This document shows, one piece after another, positions 1 to 7,048 of a DNA stretch of 37,890 nt. The stretch's first letter is position 1; each line of letters begins with the position of its first letter. Both the position numbers and the translations under genes were made by a program. The stretch is from positions 1 through 37,890 of the IMG/VR virus record IMGVR_UViG_3300047564_000622. The stretch is one strand, 5' to 3'. The DNA comes from a virus. The notes beneath the pieces were generated by a model that saw only the letters and a list, made by a program, of their open reading frames with translations, was not told the DNA's origin and made no database searches.

Positions 1-692
1 ATGAAGCGACCGTCATCGCTACCCTTACCTTTGGTGTTGGCAGTAGCAACAACGTTGAAACCAGCAGCGGGTTTGACATACTTGCCGATCTTCTTAAGGA
101 AGACACCCTTACCCTCAAGCACAGATTGCAGGCAGAGGATTTTGTTAGAGGCAAGGTCAATCTCATCCAGCAGGAGAATAGCGCCACGGTTGAGTGCCTG
201 CACCACAGGACCATCGTGCCACACGGTCTCACCGTTAACGAGACGGAAACCGCCGATCAGATCATCCTCGTCGGTCTCAATGGTGATGTTGACACGAATC
301 AACTCACGCTTCAGTTGAGCACAAGCTTGCTCCACACTGAAAGTTTTACCGTTACCAGAGAGACCAGTGATGAAGATAGGATAATACTGGCGAGAAGAAA
401 CAATCTTCTTAATATCACTAAAGTTACCAAAGCTGACGAAGGAAGCATCTTTCGCAGGAATAAAGTTTTCAGGGTTTTCTGCCACAGGTTCAACAGCGGG
501 TTGATTATAGGTTTGCTCAAGTTGCTCAGCAGCAGTCAGATGCCACAGACCACGCTGCACCTTGAACTGTTCCAGTTTCTTAGTGAGCGTTTGGTAACCC
601 ATGCCAATCTCGTCGGCATAGGCACGAACGTCAGCAGCAGTCACAACAGGACCGAAGCGGTCAATCATGGGGGCGACTTCAAAGTTTTTCAT
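1..692 (-). CDS. cobS: CobS-like AAA+ (MoxR-type) ATPase, 3' end outside window
   Basis: The reading frame opens at the ATG at 692-690 and stays open to the left edge, so about 230 N-terminal residues are visible and the C-terminus is missing. Residues 110-117 (GLSGNGKT) are a Walker A motif. Residues 173-179 (LLLDEID) are a Walker B motif. ATANT at 216-220 fits sensor 1. The segment around DEDDLIGGF and the pattern ATANT...GSDDGRF resemble the CobS subunit of aerobic cobalt chelatase and related MoxR ATPases. CobS-like genes are common in T4-like cyanophages and are usually listed as cobalamin-related host-type genes. The adjacent upstream gene encodes a VWA protein, the usual partner of MoxR ATPases, so the two probably act together. 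The true substrate, cobalt chelation or remodelling of another complex, cannot be told from sequence. Confidence 0.88.
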   Translation of the reverse strand, partial: MKNFEVAPMIDRFGPVVTAADVRAYADEIGMGYQTLTKKLEQFKVQRGLWHLTAAEQLEQTYNQPAVEPVAENPENFIPAKDASFVSFGNFSDIKKIVSSRQYYPIFITGLSGNGKTFSVEQACAQLKRELIRVNITIETDEDDLIGGFRLVNGETVWHDGPVVQALNRGAILLLDEIDLASNKILCLQSVLEGKGVFLKKIGKYVKPAAGFNVVATANTKGKGSDDGRF

Positions 693-718
693 GGTGTGGG
701 GTCGTTTCGTATGTAAGT

Positions 719-747
719 ATTATAGGGCAAAGGGGATGGGGGCGCAA
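719..747 (-). promoter_or_regulatory. possible sigma-70-like promoter of the CobS-like gene
   Basis: Read on the minus strand there is TTGCGC at 747-742, a 17-base spacer and a perfect TATAAT at 724-719. The expected start is about 20 bases before the ATG at 692. The -35 box matches only three of six positions. The -35 box lies partly in the loop of a GC-rich hairpin. A similar arrangement precedes the CobT-like gene. Confidence 0.4.
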
Positions 748-754
748 GCCCCCA
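737..754 (-). other. GC-rich hairpin between the CobT-like and CobS-like genes
   Basis: A perfect 7-bp stem (737-743 with 748-754, five G-C pairs in a row) closes a four-base loop. On the minus strand it follows the stop of the VWA gene, but no T tract follows, so it is at best a weak or factor-aided terminator. It overlaps the possible promoter of the CobS-like gene. Confidence 0.45.
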
Positions 755-763
755 TTGATCAGA

Positions 764-2911
764 TCAACTGATGAGTGTGGCGAAGGAGGTCAGCATCTTC
801 TTATTGACGCCTTTCTTGGCGAGTGCTTTAGTAAATGCCTTGCCGATTTCTTTCTCGGTAGCATCATCTTCAACATCAAATTCGCTATTCGCAGATAGCG
901 AATCAGTGCCCATCATGTAAAGTGCTTGATAACCAAGATGCTCAATCAGTTCAGCGGACTTGTTTTTCTTCCACTGCTTTTGAACTTCATCCCAAGAAGT
1001 TTTACAATCTTCAGCATTGTAGGTGGTGTTAAGACCACGACCATTCACCAGACGAATACCGATAAGGTTTACATCAGGGAAACGATCACGCACATTCTGA
1101 AGAAACACTTTGGTGATTTTATCAGAGTTACCATAGTAACCACCATCATCAAAGCGAGGATACACACGACCAGTTTTACGATCACGCAGAACACAATCAT
1201 TGGTTACATGATTCGTGCCCATACGGCTACCATACTTCTGGTCAGTGTAGTAGTTGATGCTGGCAGATTCACCGTCAGTCAGAATAATAACGTTGGTCTT
1301 TTGAACCTTGTTACGCTTCTGAAAGGCAGGGATAAGTGCAGTCAGAGAGATTGCTGCCTCATGGAGAGGAGTGCCAGACAGACCATAACCAGCAGGAATA
1401 GAGTAACCAGAGTAGCTACCATTGCCAACAACAAGACGCCAGAAGTTTTTAAGTTGTGCTTCAAGGTCTTTGCCGTTGCGACCGTTGCTGCTGACAAGAT
1501 TCAGCATGTTGAAGTGGTCACACAGTTTGACTTGACCCGCCTTAGGAGTTTGAATGCGAGGAGATTTGTTGCGAGTTTGAGTGTGATAATCGTAGCTTCG
1601 GTGATACCAGTAGTCATTGGTAAAAGCATAGATGTCAAAAGGAATCTGCACTTTCTTACAGAACCATGCAAGGTTCAACAGTTGCTTAGCAGTATCTTGC
1701 AGGATACCACCCATAGAACCAGACCAGTCAAGGATAAAAATCAGACCATGATTCTTACCATCAGGCACAACATTGATTTTCTTAAACACATCCTCATTCC
1801 ACTTGTAGGTATGAAGCAGCGCAGTATCAAGGATACCAGTCTTGGCAGTAGATGCACGGGCATACTGGTCCGCCGACTTACGCATCTCAAACTCTTTTAC
1901 AAGATAGTTAACCTCACGCTGAGCTTCGCTACGGAAAGTCAGATACTGTTTGTCAACCTCAGCAAACACACGAGAGGTTTGCTCATTGAAGCAAGTGTTG
2001 CAGTCTTCCTGCACTTGCTTGTTAGAGACAACAATGTTATCTACTTTGAGGTCAGGCAGCTCAATGTAGTTGAGGTGCTGCGAACGAGGATACTGACTAA
2101 TCAGTTGTTTCTGATTCTCAGTAAATGCCTTGTCAGTTTCAGACTCAAGCGTATTCGTTTGACCACCACCATTGGTAGCACCTTCACCCTGATCATCGGG
2201 TTGATCGGAATCAGCGTTACCTTCAGTTTGGTTACCGTCACCAGAAGTTTGCTGAGGTTGCTCACCCTCACCATCAGTAGAGTCACCCCCACCTTGAGTG
2301 GAATCACCCCCACCTTGAGTAGATTGCTGAAGGTCGCCTTGCGCCTCAACAACCTGCTGTTGTTCCTGTTGCTCAGTGTATGCAAGAATCTTGCGAGCAA
2401 CATCCACAACTTGCTCAAAAGTTTCGGCATTAGCAAGCTCATCTACGATTGCTTTTTCTTGCTCATTCCAAGAGAAGACTTCACCAGCGTGAATGCCAAT
2501 CTTAAAGTAAAGATTCACACGGTCAATCAAAGCATAACTATCCAGCTCACGCTCACCGATACAGAAGAAATCATCATCCTGCAGTTCTTTATAACCAGCG
2601 TAGAAGTTACGGGCGAGACCAGGAAACTTACGCTTCATCAGTTTCTCAATACGAGCATCCTCGCACACGTTGAGATACGACTGAGGAATGCCATAGTCAT
2701 CACCCCAACGGTCAGGGGTGTAGAGAGCGTGACCGACTTCATGCCCCACCAGCATATCGTAGACGTTGGCGGATGCCCGCTCCCACATCGGCAGGGTGAG
2801 GATACGGTCTTTCACGTTGAACATCGCCGTCTCTACAGGGCGGTGCTCAATGATAAGGTTCTCGGTGGCGAGAAGGCGAGCGAGATTGCCCTTGACTTCG
2901 GCGTTGAACAT
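764..2911 (-). CDS. CobT-like VWA protein with N-terminal HExxH motif
   Basis: This 715-residue protein has three parts. The N-terminus carries HEVGH at 57-61 and a downstream ED.RIE at 84-89, a layout seen in zinc metallopeptidase-like folds. Residues about 180-265 are a Gln/Gly/Asp/Ser-rich linker. The C-terminal half is a von Willebrand A domain with the MIDAS motif DWSGS at 395-399, a Thr in SGTPL near 514 and TDGES at 545-549. CobT subunits of cobalt chelatase and other MoxR partners have the same acidic-linker plus VWA design. The ATG at 2911 is preferred over an in-frame ATG at 2935. It follows GAAAGAGA at good spacing, while the upstream ATG lies inside the probable -10 box. It lies just upstream of the CobS-like gene on the same strand. 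Cyanophage relatives are often annotated as peptidase; neither activity is proven. Confidence 0.85.
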   Translation of the reverse strand: MFNAEVKGNLARLLATENLIIEHRPVETAMFNVKDRILTLPMWERASANVYDMLVGHEVGHALYTPDRWGDDYGIPQSYLNVCEDARIEKLMKRKFPGLARNFYAGYKELQDDDFFCIGERELDSYALIDRVNLYFKIGIHAGEVFSWNEQEKAIVDELANAETFEQVVDVARKILAYTEQQEQQQVVEAQGDLQQSTQGGGDSTQGGGDSTDGEGEQPQQTSGDGNQTEGNADSDQPDDQGEGATNGGGQTNTLESETDKAFTENQKQLISQYPRSQHLNYIELPDLKVDNIVVSNKQVQEDCNTCFNEQTSRVFAEVDKQYLTFRSEAQREVNYLVKEFEMRKSADQYARASTAKTGILDTALLHTYKWNEDVFKKINVVPDGKNHGLIFILDWSGSMGGILQDTAKQLLNLAWFCKKVQIPFDIYAFTNDYWYHRSYDYHTQTRNKSPRIQTPKAGQVKLCDHFNMLNLVSSNGRNGKDLEAQLKNFWRLVVGNGSYSGYSIPAGYGLSGTPLHEAAISLTALIPAFQKRNKVQKTNVIILTDGESASINYYTDQKYGSRMGTNHVTNDCVLRDRKTGRVYPRFDDGGYYGNSDKITKVFLQNVRDRFPDVNLIGIRLVNGRGLNTTYNAEDCKTSWDEVQKQWKKNKSAELIEHLGYQALYMMGTDSLSANSEFDVEDDATEKEIGKAFTKALAKKGVNKKMLTSFATLIS
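2283..2324 (-). repeat. 21-bp tandem repeat, two copies, in the VWA protein linker
   Basis: Two adjacent 21-bp units (2283-2303 and 2304-2324) differ at a few positions. They encode a twice-repeated STQGGGD heptapeptide in the low-complexity linker between the HExxH region and the VWA domain. The repeat keeps the frame, so copy-number change would only alter linker length. Confidence 0.8.
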
Positions 2912-2934
2912 CGGTCTCTTTCGTTGATGAATCA

Positions 2935-2963
2935 ACTATACAGCAAAGGGGTCGCCGCAGCAA
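2935..2963 (-). promoter_or_regulatory. possible sigma-70-like promoter of the CobT-like gene
   Basis: On the minus strand TTGCTG (2963-2958) is followed by a 17-base spacer and TATAGT (2940-2935). The predicted start near 2928 lies downstream of the ATG at 2935 and upstream of the ATG at 2911, which supports the shorter protein. CCCCTTTGC followed two bases later by TATA is shared with the region in front of the CobS-like gene. Confidence 0.4.
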
Positions 2964-2968
2964 CCCCT
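2947..2968 (-). other. hairpin between gp46 and the CobT-like gene
   Basis: A 9-bp stem (2947-2955 with 2960-2968, one T-G wobble) closes a four-base loop just after the gp46 stop codon. Only three T residues follow on the minus strand, so it is not a canonical rho-independent terminator. It could weakly separate the recombination operon from the VWA/ATPase pair. Confidence 0.4.
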
Positions 2969-2974
2969 GTTAAG

Positions 2975-4699
2975 CTATTCTGATGTCTCGTCTGTGACGT
3001 ATGAGAAGTTCTTATGCTTCTCAAATCTGAGGCAGCGGTCAAACTTGTCTGCCATATTGTCGCGGTGTGAAATAACAAACACATTAGTTTTGTCATCAAA
3101 TGTTTTTAGAATCCATCCAAGGTCGCTGTTACCAGATTGGTCAAGTGACCCGTCAAAGATTTCATCAAGAATCAGAAGATTAGTATCCACGCTATTCTTA
3201 AGTTTAGCAACGCTACGCCAAGTAAGCAGCAGAGCAATATCGATTCTAGCTTTTTCTCCTTCAGAAAAAGATTCATAACTAAACTCGTCCCTATATCGTG
3301 ATTTGATTACCTCTTCAAAACTTTCATTTAACATGAACGATGCTGGAAACTCCATCTTATCAAGGTAATCATTGATAAGTTTGTTCATCGTTGGGAGGTA
3401 TTTTTTGATGATCCTCGTTTTGATCCCCGAGTCTTTGAGAAGTTGTGCCGCCGTGAGGAGGCAATCTTTTTCTTCTTTTGTTTCAGAAATAGTTTCTTGG
3501 ATTTGCTTCCCGTCTTCGCTGAGGGATTTAAGTATTGAAAACTGTTCCCGTTGACTGATATCTGAATCCCGCAGTTTTCTGATGTCGTCGTCCAGTTCTT
3601 CAATTCGTTTATGAAGTGACTTAATTTCATTATTGAGTTGTCGATTCTTTAGATTGAGTTCGTTTATTTCATCAATCAAAAGAATAAAGGTATTCTCTTT
3701 ACTTTGGAGATCGGAAAGTTGTTGTCCCAAATCAGACATAGCTTTTTCCACCTCAACAAGTTTATCCGAGAGAACTTGGATCTTCTCTTGTTTAAAATGC
3801 TCCTCAATACTCTGTCCGCATGTCGGGCACGAATCATTCTGCTCAAAGAATATTTTTTCCTTATGATATGTTTTTTGTTTGGATGATATTTTGTTGCTGA
3901 GCGTATTAACCTTAGTGATCGTTGCTTTAAGCGTCTGCGTGTCTGAAACGGCAGAGGTCTTAGCGTCGATTTCCTTGTCATTATCGAGGATTTGTGTCTC
4001 ATAATCTAGAGCCTCTTGTAGAAGAGTTTCTTTGCGATTCTCTTTTTGTTGAATGTCTTCTTTATTCTTCTTTTCAATGTCAAGCATAAACTGCTTCTGC
4101 ATGTCAATCTTCTCTTTGACAAGTGAGAGTTTATATTCGTGGTCTTTAAGTTCGTCGTTGATTACTTTGATTTTTTCTTTCAGATTGACATTCATAGTCG
4201 AGAAGATTTGAATGTCAAGAATGTCTTCGATGATTTCTCTACGAGCTGCCAGTGGAAGACGCATGAATGGCACAAAGGTCGATGACCCCAGCACAACAAT
4301 CTGAGTAAACGATTTGTAGTTCATCTTCAGAATCGTTTGCTCAAAATGTTTCTGCTGATCTACGGCAGATGAATCTTGGTTGAGTAGCGCACCATTCTGA
4401 TAGATTTCAAACTTCGCTGGTTTAATACCACGAATCACTTTGTATTTATTATTGCCAATATCAAAGTTAACTTCTACAACACAATCAGATTGATTGATAG
4501 AGTTGAGAAGTTGTGGTTTATTAATCTTGCGAAAAGGTTTACCAAACAAAGAAAAAGTAAGGGCATCTAAAATGGTTGACTTGCCAGCACCATTGGTTCC
4601 TACAATCAAACTACTCTTTCTATCAGTCAGAGAAATCTCTGTGAACTGAGCACCAGTAGAAAGAAAGTTTTTCCATTTAATCGTCTTGAAAATTATCAT
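2975..4699 (-). CDS. 46: gp46 recombination endonuclease subunit (Rad50/SbcC-like)
   Basis: The 574-residue product is the SMC-like ATPase subunit of the phage gp46/gp47 nuclease. In T4 this complex processes DNA ends for recombination-dependent replication and host DNA breakdown. Walker A is GTNGAGKS at 34-41. Two long coiled-coil arms flank a zinc hook (CPTC, 291-294). The ABC signature FSEGEKARID is at 478-487 and Walker B LLILDEIFD at 508-516. Length is close to T4 gp46 (560). The start at 4699 (MIIFKTIKWKNFL) is chosen because it begins directly with the conserved N-terminal strand. An in-frame ATG at 4738 would add 13 unrelated residues. The start overlaps the end of the preceding small gene, suggesting translational coupling with the operon gp55-gp47-small protein-gp46. 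Confidence 0.95.
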   Translation of the reverse strand: MIIFKTIKWKNFLSTGAQFTEISLTDRKSSLIVGTNGAGKSTILDALTFSLFGKPFRKINKPQLLNSINQSDCVVEVNFDIGNNKYKVIRGIKPAKFEIYQNGALLNQDSSAVDQQKHFEQTILKMNYKSFTQIVVLGSSTFVPFMRLPLAARREIIEDILDIQIFSTMNVNLKEKIKVINDELKDHEYKLSLVKEKIDMQKQFMLDIEKKNKEDIQQKENRKETLLQEALDYETQILDNDKEIDAKTSAVSDTQTLKATITKVNTLSNKISSKQKTYHKEKIFFEQNDSCPTCGQSIEEHFKQEKIQVLSDKLVEVEKAMSDLGQQLSDLQSKENTFILLIDEINELNLKNRQLNNEIKSLHKRIEELDDDIRKLRDSDISQREQFSILKSLSEDGKQIQETISETKEEKDCLLTAAQLLKDSGIKTRIIKKYLPTMNKLINDYLDKMEFPASFMLNESFEEVIKSRYRDEFSYESFSEGEKARIDIALLLTWRSVAKLKNSVDTNLLILDEIFDGSLDQSGNSDLGWILKTFDDKTNVFVISHRDNMADKFDRCLRFEKHKNFSYVTDETSE

Positions 4700-4964
4700 A
4701 AGATCTAGGGGGAACAATAATGTCGTCAGGTTCAACAATGAGGTATTTCATACCTCGCAACTCACACATACCAACACCTGCTTTAGTATCAACTTCATAA
4801 GTCATGAGTGGAGGAAGACTGTCATCATCTTGATTTGCTACAAGCAATCCAAGATAACGCTCCGCATCATCTTCCTCCCGAAAAAAGTATACCACATGAT
4901 CACCCTCTTCGTCAAGAACCGAGTATACTCCGTCTGGATGTTCAGCAAGAGTGATCAAAAACAT
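4677..4964 (-). CDS. small conserved protein between gp47 and gp46 (DUF3110-like?)
   Basis: This 95-residue protein has no catalytic motif. Its N-terminal half alternates short strands with an acidic EEDDAERYLGLL helix. This recalls the small cyanobacterial DUF3110 family, in which a similar EEDDA.RY pattern is typical; that match is from memory and tentative. Its ATG at 4964 abuts the gp47 stop codon (4965-4967), and its end overlaps the gp46 start by about 23 bases. It is therefore translated with the two nuclease subunits and could modulate them, but its function is unknown. Confidence 0.82.
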   Translation of the reverse strand: MFLITLAEHPDGVYSVLDEEGDHVVYFFREEDDAERYLGLLVANQDDDSLPPLMTYEVDTKAGVGMCELRGMKYLIVEPDDIIVPPRSYDNFQDD

Positions 4965-6014
4965 TTATACTACCTCACAGCTTTCAATATATAGTGATTT
5001 CATTATACTCTTTAACTTTGCTTTGTCTACAGCAATCTCTACCTCATCAATATATTCATTAAGAAGGGTGAGTGTATCTTTGATTTCTACGTTCTCGTCT
5101 TCTTCTACAAAAGAATCATTGACAAGCGTTTCGATAATTTTGACATCGTGAGGAGCAACTGCAAACACAGAGTCTACAAACTTTTCAAACTCAGTATAAT
5201 CTTTTTTATCTTCTACGATAATCTTGACAAAAGAATTTGCACACTCACTGGTATCGAAGCTGAGATGAGAACCAGTAGAATCATTATAATAGATTTTCTG
5301 GAAAATCTCATAAGGGTTCTTGACCCGCTTGAGTTTATTTGTTGTTGGTTCATATAGATGAAATCCTCGCTCGTCTTTGTAATCATTCCAAAACATCTGA
5401 TAGGGGTTACCAAGATAAGTAATGTTACCTCTGGATGATTTGTGATGATAGTGCCCAGAAAATACTTGTTTGAACTTTTTGAAGATGGAAGGATCCATAC
5501 CATGTTCTTGTTTGTTGCCAGGCGTCACTTCAAAACCAGATAGTTCAAGATGACCCATAGCAATCTCAGCACTGGTGCCCTCAAGATGCCTCATGGTATC
5601 CTCATAGTTGCTTGAGTTGATCCAAGGCAACATCAGAATCTTAGCACCATCAATCATTACCGTCTCTGGGTGAGCGTAGATTTCAATGTTGCTGAAGTCC
5701 TTGAGCAGAAGTTCGGGTGAGTTAATCTCGTTCGTATTCTTGTAGTAGGTGCAGTGATTGCCAAGGATCATGTGAACGAAGATACCCATATCTTCAAGAC
5801 GTTGAAAATAATAGCTACGCACACGGTTCCAAACATTAAAGTCAATGCCTTTGCGATTGTCAAAGGTATCGCCTAGGTCAATGACTGTTTTGATATTCTG
5901 CTTTTCCAACGTAGGAAAGAATACATCATCATAAAACTTTTTGAAGTATTCCCAAAAAGCAATACTGCCTTTCCTTCCATCAAGATGCTGGTCTGTGATA
6001 AGTGCAACTGTCAT
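4965..6014 (-). CDS. 47: gp47 recombination endonuclease subunit (Mre11/SbcD-like)
   Basis: This 349-residue calcineurin-like phosphoesterase is the nuclease partner of gp46. The metal-binding motifs appear in order: D8 and H10 (TDQHLDG), GD at 48-49, GNHC at 85-88, GHLEL near 154-158 and SGHYHH at 186-191. The length matches T4 gp47 (339). Its ATG overlaps the gp55 stop codon (ATGA), so translation is probably coupled to the late sigma factor gene upstream. The gp47 and gp46 reading frames lie in the order and orientation seen in T4-like phages, with one small gene in between. Confidence 0.95.
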   Translation of the reverse strand: MTVALITDQHLDGRKGSIAFWEYFKKFYDDVFFPTLEKQNIKTVIDLGDTFDNRKGIDFNVWNRVRSYYFQRLEDMGIFVHMILGNHCTYYKNTNEINSPELLLKDFSNIEIYAHPETVMIDGAKILMLPWINSSNYEDTMRHLEGTSAEIAMGHLELSGFEVTPGNKQEHGMDPSIFKKFKQVFSGHYHHKSSRGNITYLGNPYQMFWNDYKDERGFHLYEPTTNKLKRVKNPYEIFQKIYYNDSTGSHLSFDTSECANSFVKIIVEDKKDYTEFEKFVDSVFAVAPHDVKIIETLVNDSFVEEDENVEIKDTLTLLNEYIDEVEIAVDKAKLKSIMKSLYIESCEVV

Positions 6015-6526
6015 CGTTTAGATCTGATCTCAAGGTTTTCTTTAATGCTGTTCATGTCAGCACTGCTGCTACTATAACCATACATGTCACCACCGTGACT
6101 GTCCATATGCAAAACTTCATCAAACCCAGACCTTTCAAGAATCTTAGCTTTGATTTCTAGTTGCTTTTTCTCTCGCTGAATACGACGAAGAAAAGCATAA
6201 TAGATGATTTGAGTAAAATAAGCAAATGGGTTAGTAGATTTTTCTGGATTAAAGTTGTCAATATACTGAAGACAGTTTTCAATACCGTCACAGATCATAT
6301 CTTCCCTAAACATGTAGTTGACAAAGTTAGGTTTATATGATAGGTGTGTGGCAATCTTTAGAAAACACTCTCCAATGTAGTTTGGTACTTTTGGTTTTGG
6401 TATTCCCTTTTCTTTGGCAGCAGCAACTTGTTGCCGATAAACCATAAGGGCATCCAAAAATTCCCTGTTGTTTACATAGTTTTCTTTGGTTGCCCTTCTA
6501 GCCATGGGTTTGTTTGCTACTAACAT
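6011..6526 (-). CDS. 55: gp55 late-transcription sigma factor
   Basis: This 171-residue protein resembles the T4 gp55 family of very small sigma-70 relatives. These direct host RNA polymerase to late promoters with a TATAAATA box and work with the sliding clamp. The recognisable part is a region-2-like block at roughly residues 50-135. It runs from ECFLKIATHLSYKPNF through NPFAYFTQIIYYAFLRRIQREKK, the core- and -10-binding helices. There is no region 4, as expected. An in-frame ATG at 6505 (MARRATKENYV) is an equally credible start; neither start has a clear ribosome binding site. Many NATAAATA boxes in this window are the probable targets. Transcription likely begins at the leftward sigma-70 promoter near 6550-6578. 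Confidence 0.9.
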   Translation of the reverse strand: MLVANKPMARRATKENYVNNREFLDALMVYRQQVAAAKEKGIPKPKVPNYIGECFLKIATHLSYKPNFVNYMFREDMICDGIENCLQYIDNFNPEKSTNPFAYFTQIIYYAFLRRIQREKKQLEIKAKILERSGFDEVLHMDSHGGDMYGYSSSSADMNSIKENLEIRSKR

Positions 6527-6549
6527 TTGCTTTTATTTACTCTGTGTGT

Positions 6550-6578
6550 ATTGTAACACACCGAGCAACGTTTGTAAA
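6550..6578 (-). promoter_or_regulatory. sigma-70-like promoter of the gp55-gp47-gp46 operon
   Basis: On the minus strand TTTACA (6578-6573) is separated by 17 bases from TACAAT (6555-6550). Each box matches five of six consensus positions. The predicted start is near 6543, about 17 bases before the first ATG of gp55. It stands back to back with a rightward promoter, with only five bases between the two -35 boxes. Confidence 0.6.
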
Positions 6579-6583
6579 GGGGC

Positions 6584-6612
6584 TTGACAAGACCTTATAT
6601 TCTGTGTATAAT
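6584..6612 (+). promoter_or_regulatory. perfect consensus sigma-70 promoter facing right (antisense)
   Basis: TTGACA at 6584-6589, exactly 17 bases, then TATAAT at 6607-6612: both boxes are perfect. The expected start is near 6619. There is no convincing plus-strand gene downstream. A transcript would run antisense to the 139-aa gene (6628-7047) and then uvsW. A 26-codon open frame (6617-6697, starting MSRFQDL) begins at about the start site but has no leader or ribosome binding site. No clear terminator was found downstream. Confidence 0.6.
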
Positions 6613-6627
6613 AGCAATGTCGCGCTT

Positions 6628-7047
6628 TCAAGATTTATTATATATCTCTTCTAATAACTTCTTAGCTTCTTTAATAGATCCTAGATATCCTTCATGATCT
6701 TTGGGGTCTTGTTTTTTTGTATTTGATTTTTGTTCCTTCGATCTGGATTTTCTATATTTACTTTTATCATTTAAATGATCTTCGTAAAATCCACAGATTT
6801 TATTATCTAGTTCAATCATAGTTATAATATGACTTCTGGGAATAATAAACATATCTTCGTGAGTGGCGTTGATCCAATCATCAAAGACGATTCCTTCTAC
6901 AATCATATTAGTTTTTTTAATTTCTATTTTTTCAACTATGCGAGGATTAAACACAATAACAACATCATCATCTGGATCATAACTAACTTTAGCTACGATC
7001 TCTTCTCCAGATGTAAGTTTCATTGATGCATAAAAATCTTCTTCCAT
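6628..7047 (-). CDS. small Sm-like (LSm/Hfq-type fold?) protein
   Basis: This 139-residue protein has an N-terminal block of short strands, roughly residues 5-88. The pattern ASMKLTSGEEIVAKV, then a conserved-looking FNPRIVE, then MFIIPRSHIITMIEL is suggestive of the two-part Sm fold (Sm1 and Sm2). The C-terminal 45 residues are Lys/Ser-rich and probably disordered, ending in a short helix. The similarity is a pattern judgement only. The gene lies between UvsW and gp55 in the same direction, with one base between its start and the UvsW stop. A perfect rightward promoter just beyond its 3' end would make RNA antisense to it. Function unknown. Confidence 0.8.
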   Translation of the reverse strand: MEEDFYASMKLTSGEEIVAKVSYDPDDDVVIVFNPRIVEKIEIKKTNMIVEGIVFDDWINATHEDMFIIPRSHIITMIELDNKICGFYEDHLNDKSKYRKSRSKEQKSNTKKQDPKDHEGYLGSIKEAKKLLEEIYNKS

Positions 7048-7048
7048 G

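Noticed and set aside
2912-2935. Eight-residue N-terminal extension of the VWA protein
   Set aside because: The ATG at 2935 lies in the probable -10 box, upstream of the predicted RNA start, and lacks a ribosome binding site.
926-2983. 685-codon open frame on the plus strand opposite the VWA gene
   Set aside because: It mirrors the CobT-like gene, which carries MIDAS and HEVGH motifs. The plus-strand translation has no recognisable domain and no ribosome binding site.
6617-6697. 26-codon plus-strand frame (MSRFQDL...) after the rightward promoter
   Set aside because: It starts at about the predicted RNA start, so there is no leader or ribosome binding site. It overlaps the end of the Sm-like gene. 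Kept only as a possible relic in the antisense-promoter finding.
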